Of a stretch of DNA of 64,000 bases, positions 1-7,517 are shown piece after piece. How positions within the stretch are numbered: the stretch's first letter is position 1; each line of letters begins with the position of its first letter. The DNA is from Methylobacterium hispanicum (GTDB lineage: Bacteria; Pseudomonadota; Alphaproteobacteria; Rhizobiales; Beijerinckiaceae): positions 81,937-145,936 of the forward strand of contig NZ_BPQO01000016.1 of NCBI RefSeq assembly GCF_022179285.1. The letters run 5' to 3'. A program made the translations under genes and the position numbers. The notes beneath the pieces were generated by a model. It saw nothing but the letters and a program-made list of their open reading frames with translations, was not told the origin of the DNA and searched no databases.

Positions 1-3000
1 GTCCTCGAACAGGGCGTGAAGGCGCTCCATGCGCTGCTCCAGGCTCCGGGCGAGCTCGCGCTCGCGGGTCTCCAGCAGGCCCGCGATGGCGGCGGGTGCC
101 TCCTCCAGCAGGGCGCGCATGGCCTGCATCCGGTCATCGACCGAGCCGAACAGGGTGCGGCTGTGCTCGCCGACGGTGGTATCGAGGGCGGCGTGCGCCC
201 GCTCGAACAGGGTCTCCAGGTAGCGGGTCCGGGCCTCCATCGACTGGCCGAGCTGCTCGCCGCGGCCGTCCACCAGGGTTTCCAGGTCGCCCAGGCGCTG
301 CTCGAACAGGGCGGCGAGATCGCGGGTGCGGGCCTCCAGCGCCGCGGCGGCGCCACCCACCGACGCCTCGATGGTGGTGACGACCTCGCGGCCGCGGTTG
401 TCGAGAGCCTCGCGCAGCGGTCCGATCTGGCCGTCGAAGCTCTGCGCCACGCTGGCGGCGTGCTCGCCGAGCAGCCCGCGGATCTGACCGGTGCGGTCGT
501 CGAGCAGGTCGTGCACCGTGCGCACGCCCTCGTCGAGCAGGCTGCTGATATCGGAGGTGCGCGTCGTGAGCGTCCGCCCGAGGCGGCCCTCGCCGTCCTC
601 CAGCATGCGCTCGGCATCCGCGATGGTCTGCTGCAGGCGGGCGAGCACGCTCTCGCCGCGCTGGTCGATCAGGCTCGCGAGCGCGGCGCCGCCGCCGTCG
701 AACAGGCGTCCGAGCTCCGTGATGCGGCTGCCGACCGCACCGAACACGGTGCGGCCCTTCTCGTCGAGCTCGCCCGCCATCGCGGCGACGCGCTCGTCGA
801 CGAGGCGCGCGAGCTGCTCGGCGGCGTCGGAGAAGGCCGCACGCACGGCCTCCGTGCGGGCGGCGAGGTCCGCGTCGGCAGCGCGGGTGCGCTCGTCGAC
901 CAGGGCGGCGAGCTCGCGCACCCGCCCCGCCATGGCGGCGTCGGCGCTCTCGGTGCGCTCGGTCAGCGCCTGCATCAGGCCCGAGACGCGCTCGGCGAGC
1001 GCGGCGTCGATGCCGCCGGTACGGCTCTCGATCAGCGCGACCAGCTCGCGGGTGCGGGCCGAGAGGTTCTCGTCCACCGCGCCCGTGCGGCTCTCGATCA
1101 GGCGGATCGCCTCGAAGGCCTGGGCGCCGAAGCGCTCGTCGAGCAGGCGGCCGCGCTCCTCCAGCGCCGCACCGATCGCCTCCAGGCGACCCAGCACGCC
1201 CGTGTCGAAACGGCCGGCCCCCTCCTCGAGCTGACGGGCGAGTTCGGCGGTCTGGCGCTCCAGCCGGCCCGCGATCTCCTCGGCCCGGGCGGAGAGCATC
1301 GCGCCGACCCGGCCGCTGCGCTCCGACACCTCGTCGGCGAGGCTGCCCATGCGTCCGTCGAGGGTCTGCACGAGGTCGCGCCCGCCCTCCGCCATGATGC
1401 GTGCCATCTCGCCGGTGCGCACGATCAGCGCCTCGTTGAGCGCCGTGGCGCGCGCGCCCAGATGCCCGTCGATGTGGTTGACGAGGTTGGCGAAGGTCTC
1501 GCCGATCTCGCCCGAGCGCTTGGCGGTGCGCTCCTCGAGGGCTGCCAGATGCGTGTCGACGGCGGCCTGGGCGTCGCGGGTCCGCTCGGCGATGCGGTCG
1601 GCGAGCGCGGGACCCGCGACGGTGACGATCCGGTCGATCTCGGCGAGCCGGGTGCCGACGGTCTCGCCGAAGCCCGCGGTGTCGCGGCCGATCCGGTCGG
1701 CCAGGATGTCGCCCTTGGCGATGGTCTCCTGCAGGGCGGCGAGGCGGTTGCCCAGCGTCTCCTCGATCGCCCGCACGCGGCCGTCCGCGGTCTCCGCGAA
1801 GGTGGCGCCGCTCTGGCTCAGGGTGTCGGCGATGCGCGCGCCCTGCGTGGCCACCGCCAGCACGATGTCGCGCCCGGTCCCCGCGATGCGGTTGTGGGTC
1901 TCCTCGGCGTGGCTGGAGAGCAGATCGACCACGCCGCGGCCGTGGTTGCCGAGCGCGGTCTCGATCGCCTGGAGGCGGTCGGCCAGCTCGCCGCCGACCT
2001 GCTCGGCGGTCCGCGCGAGGGTGCCGGTGGCGGCCTCGGTGCGAGCCGCCATCTCGGCTTCCAGACGCTCCATGGCGGCGCGCAGCGCCGCAACGGCGGC
2101 GTCGGCCTGGCCGCCGAAGGCCTGGCCGGTGCGGGCCTCGGCCTCGCCGAGCCGGCGCAGGGTGCCGGTGGCGCGCGCCTCGATCGTGTCGCCGACCTCC
2201 TGCGAGATGCCGCGCAGCGCCTCGATGCTGGCGGCGACAGCCGCGGTGAGCTCGGCCGTGCGGGCGGCGGTCGCGCCGTGCGCACCCTCCGCGCTGGCCC
2301 GCAGCGCCTCGGCGGCGGCGTCCGCGCGGGCGGTGAGCTCGCCCGCGAAGGCGGCGAGCCGCCGCTCGAAGATCTCGACGACCTCGACGGTGCGGGTCTC
2401 CAGCTCGCCCGTCGTGCCGGCGGCGGCACGGCGCAGGGCCTCGCCCGCCTCGGCGCCGCCGCTGCCGAGCGCCGCCGCCGTCTCGGCGACGTTGCGGCGG
2501 ATCGCCTCCACGGTCTCGGCGGTGCTGGCGTCGAGCTCGGCCTTGAGCCCCTCGACCGAGCCGCGCAGCGATCCGACCGCTTCGCCGGCGCCGCTCTCGA
2601 ACGAGCGGCCGAGATCCGCGAAGGCGGTCTCGAGCGTCCGGGCCGCGTCCTCGGAGCGGGCCGCCATCAGGTCGCCGGCGCGGGTCCCGGCGGCGTCGAG
2701 GCGCGTCTCGAGATCGGCGCCCTGCACCGCGATGGTGGCGTGGAGGCGGGTCGCGACCTCCTCCATGCGCCCGGCGATCTCGGCCCCGCGCCCGACGACG
2801 ATCTCGCCCGCGCGCTCGGCCGAGCCGACGAGATCGTCGCGCAGGGCCTCGGTCCGGGCCGAGAAGCTCTCGACCACCGCGCCGGCGGCGAGCGCCAGGG
2901 CGGCCTGCGCCTCGCGCCCGCGGTTCTCGATGGATTCGGCGACGCCGCTGCCGGCCGCCTCGATCGCCCCGCGCAGGGCCGTGCCGCGGGTCTCCAGATC

Positions 3001-4467
3001 CTGCGTGAAGGCGGCCCCGGTCTCGGCGAAGCGAGCGGTGATCGCGCCGCCCGTGGAGGCGAAACGGTCGGCGAGCTCCCCGCCGGTCGCCGCGAAGCGC
3101 TCGGTCAACTCGCTGCCTGTGGCGGCGAAGCGATCCGTCAGCTCGCCGCCGCGGGCCAGGAAGGCGCTTTCCAATGCGCCGGCGGAGCGCTCGAAGCTCT
3201 CGCGCACCGCGCTGCCCTGGCGGTCGAGCGCCTCGGCGACTCCGGCGCCGGTCTCGGCCAGCGTGCGGGCGACGAGGGTCGCATTCTCGGACAGCCGCTC
3301 GCTCACGCCGCTGCCCGCGGCCTCGAAGGCCTGCGTGACCGCGTTCGCGCGGGTCTCGAAGGTGCGGGTCAGGCTCTCGCCGACCTCGCCGAGGCTGCCG
3401 CGCACGCCGTCGCTCGTGGCGACCAAGCGCTCGATCAGGTCGTCACCCCGGCCCGTCATGGCGCCGACGACGCGCTCGCCCGCCTCGCCGAGCGAGGCGG
3501 TGATCGCGTGGCCGCGCGCGTCGAGCGCCTCGGTAACGCGCTCGCCGGCACCCGTCATCGCCGCGACGATGCGCTCGGAGGCGCCCTCGAGTTCCTGGCT
3601 GAGGCTCTGATGCGAGCCCGTGATGGCACCACGCACCCGCTCCGCGTTGGCGACGATCGCCTCGCGCTGGGCGACCAGCTCGTCCACGAGCGCGCGAATA
3701 CGGATCTCGTTGTCGGAATATGCGCGCTCCAGCGTGGCGATCTCGCCGCGCACCAGGGTTTCCAGTTCGCCCGCACGGGCGAGCGCGCGCTCGACGCCGT
3801 CGCCGACCGCGGCGACCTCGCGGCGGACCGTCTGCGACATGGTCAGCACGGCGTCGGTGGAGAAGCTCTCGGGTTCGGCCAAGCGGACCGCCACCTCGCC
3901 GACCGCGCGGGCGACGAGGCGCATCTCCTGGGCGCGCACCGCCAGCATCGCGGCGATGAGGAAGAGGAAGACCGGCCCGGCGAGCGCCGCGGCTCCCACC
4001 GTGGCCTGGAGGGGCGTGAGGTTGGCCAGGAAGCCCTTCAGCTCGCCGCCCGACTGGATCCAGGCGATCAGCAGGAGGCCGTTCAGCCAGAGCGCAGCGC
4101 CGACCGCCGCGAACAGGTAGGGCTTGCGCGAGGGCCGGACCCGCAGGGTCTGCTGCAGGATGCCGATGTTGCGCCGGTCGTCGTTGGCGACCAGCGAGCG
4201 GTCGGGCGGCAACAGGCCGCCCTCGCGGCGGGCGCGCTCGCGGCCGGGCGGCGGCAGGTCGGAGGGGAGGGGCTGGTCGAGGTCGAGGCGCGGCGGCATC
4301 TGCCGGCCGGCCGGGTCCATCAGCGGCTCGGCGTCACCGATGTCCGGCAGGCGCGGCTCGGCCCGCTGGTCAATCCCGGGGGGCGTCAGGGCGTCGAGGT
4401 TCAGCGCCTGCTCGATCGCAGAGAGCGCCGCCTCGGCCGGATCCTTCAGCTTCTTGTCCGTCGCCAT
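1..4467 (-). CDS. Giant membrane-anchored repeat (apolipoprotein/coiled-coil-like) protein, C-terminus beyond window
   Basis: The gene starts at the ATG at 4467 on the minus strand and runs off the left edge still open, giving 1489 visible residues with no stop. The N-terminus (about 1-115) is Pro/Asp-rich and probably cytoplasmic. Two hydrophobic segments follow near residues 117-137 and 155-178, separated by a short loop. Everything after that is a long, strongly helical array of degenerate repeats of the type L-x-x-R-T-x-x-I/L-x-x-A-L, rich in Ala, Glu, Arg and Leu. This suggests a long rod anchored in the inner membrane. Similar giant proteins in Hyphomicrobiales are usually labelled apolipoprotein-like or kinesin-like; I know of no assigned function. 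The complementary strand is also open for about 4.5 kb in the mirrored codon phase. I take that as a composition artefact, because only the minus strand gives membrane segments and a clear repeat protein. Confidence 0.8.
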   Translation of the reverse strand, partial: MATDKKLKDPAEAALSAIEQALNLDALTPPGIDQRAEPRLPDIGDAEPLMDPAGRQMPPRLDLDQPLPSDLPPPGRERARREGGLLPPDRSLVANDDRRNIGILQQTLRVRPSRKPYLFAAVGAALWLNGLLLIAWIQSGGELKGFLANLTPLQATVGAAALAGPVFLFLIAAMLAVRAQEMRLVARAVGEVAVRLAEPESFSTDAVLTMSQTVRREVAAVGDGVERALARAGELETLVRGEIATLERAYSDNEIRIRALVDELVAQREAIVANAERVRGAITGSHQSLSQELEGASERIVAAMTGAGERVTEALDARGHAITASLGEAGERVVGAMTGRGDDLIERLVATSDGVRGSLGEVGESLTRTFETRANAVTQAFEAAGSGVSERLSENATLVARTLAETGAGVAEALDRQGSAVRESFERSAGALESAFLARGGELTDRFAATGSELTERFAATGGELADRFASTGGAITARFAETGAAFTQDLETRGTALRGAIEAAGSGVAESIENRGREAQAALALAAGAVVESFSARTEALRDDLVGSAERAGEIVVGRGAEIAGRMEEVATRLHATIAVQGADLETRLDAAGTRAGDLMAARSEDAARTLETAFADLGRSFESGAGEAVGSLRGSVEGLKAELDASTAETVEAIRRNVAETAAALGSGGAEAGEALRRAAAGTTGELETRTVEVVEIFERRLAAFAGELTARADAAAEALRASAEGAHGATAARTAELTAAVAASIEALRGISQEVGDTIEARATGTLRRLGEAEARTGQAFGGQADAAVAALRAAMERLEAEMAARTEAATGTLARTAEQVGGELADRLQAIETALGNHGRGVVDLLSSHAEETHNRIAGTGRDIVLAVATQGARIADTLSQSGATFAETADGRVRAIEETLGNRLAALQETIAKGDILADRIGRDTAGFGETVGTRLAEIDRIVTVAGPALADRIAERTRDAQAAVDTHLAALEERTAKRSGEIGETFANLVNHIDGHLGARATALNEALIVRTGEMARIMAEGGRDLVQTLDGRMGSLADEVSERSGRVGAMLSARAEEIAGRLERQTAELARQLEEGAGRFDTGVLGRLEAIGAALEERGRLLDERFGAQAFEAIRLIESRTGAVDENLSARTRELVALIESRTGGIDAALAERVSGLMQALTERTESADAAMAGRVRELAALVDERTRAADADLAARTEAVRAAFSDAAEQLARLVDERVAAMAGELDEKGRTVFGAVGSRITELGRLFDGGGAALASLIDQRGESVLARLQQTIADAERMLEDGEGRLGRTLTTRTSDISSLLDEGVRTVHDLLDDRTGQIRGLLGEHAASVAQSFDGQIGPLREALDNRGREVVTTIEASVGGAAAALEARTRDLAALFEQRLGDLETLVDGRGEQLGQSMEARTRYLETLFERAHAALDTTVGEHSRTLFGSVDDRMQAMRALLEEAPAAIAGLLETRERELARSLEQRMERLHALFED

Positions 4468-4743
4468 GCAACGCGCCCCGTTACGCCTCGCGCCTGCGGC
4501 CAGCGGAAATCCGGCCTCCGGGCGCGATTACCCGTTTACCAATGAAGTCTAGACGGCGCGGCAGGGCCCGGATACCCGAGCCTCCCGGCCGCCCCCCGAA
4601 AACCTTAACGGAATGGTTACCACGCCGCATCGGCGCCCTGTCCGCCCCGCTAACCGCATGATGCCTCAAGGCATCGCCCGGCGCGACCGAGCGGCCACCG
4701 CGACTGTGGATAGCGGGCGCCGGCCGGAGACGAGGAGATCGCG
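4468..4743. other. Divergent intergenic region with a possible regulatory palindrome
   Basis: This 276-base gap separates the giant minus-strand gene from the HPt gene. It holds an AT-richer patch near 4600-4622 with opposed TTAAC and GTTAC half-sites, reminiscent of a response-regulator site but not a good CtrA match. A short minus-strand reading frame in this gap has no convincing ribosome site or domain, so I do not call it. Confidence 0.4.
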
Positions 4744-5076
4744 ATGACCGGCCCGAGACCCGAGCCCCGCATCGACCGGGCGCATCTCGCGGAGCAGACG
4801 GGCGGGGACGCGGACCTCGCCGCCGAGATCCTCGGCCTCTTCGCCGGCCAGTGCGACCGGCTGCTGCCGATGATCGCCGACACAGCGGCCGACCGGAGCG
4901 CGCGCGCCGACGCCGCCCACACGCTCAAGGGTTCGGCGGCCGGCGTCGGGGCGGGGGAGGTCCACGCGCTCTGCGAGGCGGCCGAAGCCGCTTTGCGCGC
5001 CGGCTCGGAGCCCGGGGCGGCGGCATTGCGGGAGGCGGTGGCCCGCGCCCTCGCCGAGATCGCGGACGCGGCGTGA
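4744..5076 (+). CDS. Stand-alone HPt phosphotransfer protein
   Basis: A 110-residue protein that is essentially one histidine phosphotransfer domain. The signature H-T-L-K-G-S-A lies at residues 59-65, with His59 the expected phospho-acceptor and the Lys and Gly in their usual positions. The rest is the expected helical bundle, Ala-rich. The start is well placed behind a GAGGAG ribosome site. Known family role: it shuttles phosphate between the receiver domain of a hybrid kinase and a downstream response regulator. No kinase is adjacent; a hybrid kinase with its own terminal HPt-like segment and two lone receiver proteins lie elsewhere in this window. Any partnership with them is speculative. 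The assignment to the HPt family is secure. Confidence 0.88.
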   Translation: MTGPRPEPRIDRAHLAEQTGGDADLAAEILGLFAGQCDRLLPMIADTAADRSARADAAHTLKGSAAGVGAGEVHALCEAAEAALRAGSEPGAAALREAVARALAEIADAA

Positions 5077-5243
5077 GGGCGCAGGCATTCGTGAGGCGGC
5101 GCGGCATCCGGCACACTATCTGCCTGGCTGCACCCCGCGCGCGCTTGCATTCCGCGGTCCCTGCCGCCAAGCAGGCGCGCCGCCGTGCGACGGACCCTGG
5201 CGACAGACATCGGCGAAACGCCTGACGACCCCCGGAGCCTGAG

Positions 5244-5564
5244 ATGCCCAAGATCACCTACATCGACGCCGCCGGTACGGCCCGGACCGTCGAGGGCAGC
5301 GTCGGTGCGACCGTGATGGAGACGGCGCTGCGCAACAACGTGCCGGGCATCGATGCCGAGTGTGGCGGCGCCTGCGCCTGCGCCACCTGCCACGTCTACG
5401 TCGCGGACGACTGGGCCGAGCGGGTCGGCCCCGCCGAGGACATGGAGCAGGACATGCTCGACTTCGCCTCCGACGTGCGGGCGACCTCGCGCCTCTCCTG
5501 CCAGATCAAGATCGCGCCGGAGTTCGACGGGCTCACTGTGCACACGCCGGCCCGCCAGGGCTGA
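5244..5564 (+). CDS. Adrenodoxin/rhodocoxin-type [2Fe-2S] ferredoxin
   Basis: A 106-residue soluble ferredoxin with the vertebrate/bacterial adrenodoxin pattern C-x5-C-x2-C followed by a distant Cys (residues 40, 46, 49 and 86). The acidic helix after the cluster loop (V-A-D-D-W through M-L-D-F) is typical of docking to cytochrome P450 or ferredoxin reductases. Length and the C-terminal L-S-C-Q-I motif match the family. Neither a reductase nor a P450 lies nearby, so the electron partners are unknown. The ATG at 5244 follows a GGAGCC site. The TGA stop is the first bases of a cloverleaf-like repeat (5562-5648) that fills the gap to the convergent VWA gene and may act as the terminator. Confidence 0.93.
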   Translation: MPKITYIDAAGTARTVEGSVGATVMETALRNNVPGIDAECGGACACATCHVYVADDWAERVGPAEDMEQDMLDFASDVRATSRLSCQIKIAPEFDGLTVHTPARQG

Positions 5565-5648
5565 GAGCCTCTCACGGAACTCCCTCTGTACCGTCGCGTG
5601 CAGAGGGAGGGCTCCCTGTATCGGGAGTTTCGTGAGGTGCTCTCAGGC
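5562..5648 (+). repeat. Dispersed cloverleaf-like repeat, family A, copy 1 (at ferredoxin stop)
   Basis: An element of about 87 bases whose outer arms pair (GAGAGCCTCTCAC with GTGAGGTGCTCTC, near-perfect) and which encloses two further hairpins: CCCTCTG with CAGAGGG, then CTCCCTG with the TCGGGAG segment. A second copy of roughly 80% or better identity by eye lies inverted at 63662-63749. In both copies the first bases of the element are the stop codon of the upstream gene (here TGA of the ferredoxin). This copy fills the gap between two convergent genes, consistent with a REP-like bidirectional terminator or mRNA-stabilising structure. No T-tract follows it. Confidence 0.8.
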
Positions 5649-5655
5649 GGCAGGC

Positions 5656-6831
5656 CTATCGCAGCAGCGACCGTGTCGCGCGGTCGATCCCGTCGGGCGT
5701 CAGCGGGAACATCCGGCCGCCGAGCAAGCGCTGCATCATGCCGATCGATTGCGTGTAGGCCCAGTGGCCTTCCGCCACCGGATTAAGCCACGCCGCCTTC
5801 GGGAAGTGGTCGAGAAGGCGCTGCATCCAGGCCGCGCCCGGCTCCTCGTTCCAGTGCTCGACCGAGCCGCCCGCCATCGCGATCTCGTAGGGGCTCATCG
5901 AGGCGTCGCCGACGAAGACGAGGCGGTAGTCCGGGCCGTAGGTACGGATCACGTCGAGGAGCGGCGTGCGGTCGTCGTGGCGCCGCGCGTTCTCGGTCCA
6001 GACCGCCTCGTAGGGGCAGTTGTGGAAGTAGTAGTGCGCGAGGTGCTTGAACTCGGAGCGCGCCGCCGAGAACAGCGTCTCGGCGAGCTCGATGTGCCAG
6101 TCCATCGAGCCGCCGACATCGAGGAAGAGCAGCACCTTCACGGCGTTGCGCCGCTCCGGACGCAGCTTCACGTCGAGATAGCCCTGGCGGGCGCTCGCGC
6201 GGATCGTGCCGTCGAGGTCGAGTTCCTCGGCGGCACCCGTGCGGGCGAAGCGGCGCAGGCGGCGTAGCGCGACGCGGACGTTGCGGGCCCCGAGTTCCAC
6301 GGTGTCGTCGAGATCGCGGAAGTCGCGCCTGTCCCAGACCTTGACCGCGCGGAAGTTGCGGTTGCCGTCCTGGCCGATGCGCACCCCTTCCGGGTTGTAG
6401 CCGTAGGCGCCGAAGGGCGAGGTACCGCCCGTGCCGATCCATTTCGAGCCGCCCTGGTGACGCCCCTTCTGCTCGGCGAGGCGCTCTTTCAGGGTCTCGA
6501 ACAGCTTGTCCCAGCCGAGCGCCCGGATCTCGGCCTTCTCGGCCTCGGTGAGGTGTTTCTCGACGAGCTTGCGCAGCCATTCCTCGGGGATGGCGCTCGG
6601 CGCGACCGTCTCGCCGACGCTCTCGAGGCCCCGGAACACCTGTCCGAAGACCCGGTCGAAGCGGTCGAGATGGCCCTCGTCCTTCACGAGCGCCGTACGG
6701 GCCAGGAAGTAGAACTCCTCCACCCGCTTCGCGGCGAGGTCGCGGTCGAGGGCATCGAGGAGGGTCAGGTACTCGCGCAGGGTGACGGGCACCTTCGCGT
6801 CGCGGAGCGCGGTGAAGAACTGCAGCAGCAT
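5656..6831 (-). CDS. CoxE-like von Willebrand factor A domain protein
   Basis: A 391-residue protein of the CoxE/YehP-type VWA family. The N-terminal 200 residues are an all-helical region typical of this family. The VWA core follows, with a variant MIDAS signature D-V-G-G-S-M at residues 238-243 (D-x-G-x-S instead of D-x-S-x-S, a common variant in this family). The family works with MoxR-type AAA+ ATPases in metal-cofactor insertion or complex maturation (CoxD/CoxE in CO dehydrogenase maturation). A MoxR ATPase is encoded at 11967-12818 on the other strand, the likely but unproven partner. No signal peptide or membrane segment is evident, so the protein is probably cytoplasmic. It is convergent with the ferredoxin gene, separated only by the family A repeat. 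Confidence 0.88.
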   Translation of the reverse strand: MLLQFFTALRDAKVPVTLREYLTLLDALDRDLAAKRVEEFYFLARTALVKDEGHLDRFDRVFGQVFRGLESVGETVAPSAIPEEWLRKLVEKHLTEAEKAEIRALGWDKLFETLKERLAEQKGRHQGGSKWIGTGGTSPFGAYGYNPEGVRIGQDGNRNFRAVKVWDRRDFRDLDDTVELGARNVRVALRRLRRFARTGAAEELDLDGTIRASARQGYLDVKLRPERRNAVKVLLFLDVGGSMDWHIELAETLFSAARSEFKHLAHYYFHNCPYEAVWTENARRHDDRTPLLDVIRTYGPDYRLVFVGDASMSPYEIAMAGGSVEHWNEEPGAAWMQRLLDHFPKAAWLNPVAEGHWAYTQSIGMMQRLLGGRMFPLTPDGIDRATRSLLR

Positions 6832-7051
6832 GGGCCGATAACGCGCGGGCCGGGCGTCCGGGTCAAGCGCCGCCCACGCGGCGTCGGCCCGCGTCGGGGC
6901 CCGACTCCCGACCTCGTTTCCTGTGCATAGGCGCGATGACCTGTTGATAGCCCTCTATCGGCGCCGCAGCAGGTCACGAAAGCTGATGCGGGCATCACCA
7001 CATTCGGTCGCGCGCTTTCTCGCGAGATACGGCTCCTGCGGAGGATCGGCG

Positions 7052-7465
7052 ATGTCTGTTGTCCTGCGCGACATGCGCGACTTCAAGCGGTTCCTGGGGC
7101 GGTCGGGCGCGGTGATCGAGATCGTGCGCAACACCTTCATCGAGCGCCAGCCGGCGGCGACCCGGGAGGCCTACCGGGACAAGGGCATGCTGGCCCCACG
7201 CCATCTCCACTCAATGACCCGCAAGGCCGCGATCTTCCGGCTGGAGGGATATCCGGGCACGGTCTGGCTCTATTGGGATAAGGGCGCCCGCGGCTGGCGC
7301 TTCGAGGGCGACACGGTGACGGTTCCGCTGGACACCGGCCTCGGGCCGCCGGACGCGGTGACCTACCGCTGCCGCTTCGCGGACGGGGTCGAACCGGAGG
7401 AGCGGGCCGGGAAGACGGAGCGGCGCCGCGTGCCGACGGACCTGTTCGAGGCGGCCCCGGCCTGA
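7052..7465 (+). CDS. Conserved hypothetical protein
   Basis: A 137-residue soluble, basic protein of unknown function. I start it at the ATG at 7052, which has a strong GGAGG ribosome site 7 bases upstream. A longer in-frame extension from a GTG at 6923 gives an Arg-rich segment that looks non-coding. The middle is rich in aromatics and basic residues (Y-W-D-K-G-A-R-G-W-R-F), suggesting a small beta-rich fold, and the C-terminus is charged. No catalytic motif is recognised. It is divergent from the VWA gene and convergent with the KefB-type gene, with a G/C palindrome between (7483-7507). Confidence 0.65.
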   Translation: MSVVLRDMRDFKRFLGRSGAVIEIVRNTFIERQPAATREAYRDKGMLAPRHLHSMTRKAAIFRLEGYPGTVWLYWDKGARGWRFEGDTVTVPLDTGLGPPDAVTYRCRFADGVEPEERAGKTERRRVPTDLFEAAPA

Positions 7466-7482
7466 GGCGCGCGACACGCTCC

Positions 7483-7507
7483 CTTCCCCTCTGCGGGGGA
7501 GGGGAAG
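7483..7507. terminator. Palindromic CCCCTCTGCGGGGGAGGGG hairpin
   Basis: A strong G/C hairpin with CTTCCCC on one side and GGGGAAG on the other, between the convergent genes ending at 7465 and 7518. Its core recurs at 19561-19584, inside the helicase gene at 21989-22006 and in degenerate form at 25836-25861. This makes it one member of a dispersed palindromic repeat family. No T-tract follows, so a terminator role is inferred from position only. Confidence 0.55.
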
Positions 7508-7517
7508 CGGCCGCCGC

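Noticed and set aside
16..4545. A 1509-codon plus-strand open frame
   Set aside because: It is the mirror of the minus-strand giant gene in a high-GC sequence. It lacks a ribosome site and its His/Gln/Gly-rich composition is typical of antisense frames.
4600..4622. Opposed TTAAC/GTTAC sites as a CtrA box
   Set aside because: The spacing and half-sites do not fit TTAA-N7-TTAA well; retained only as an AT-rich patch.
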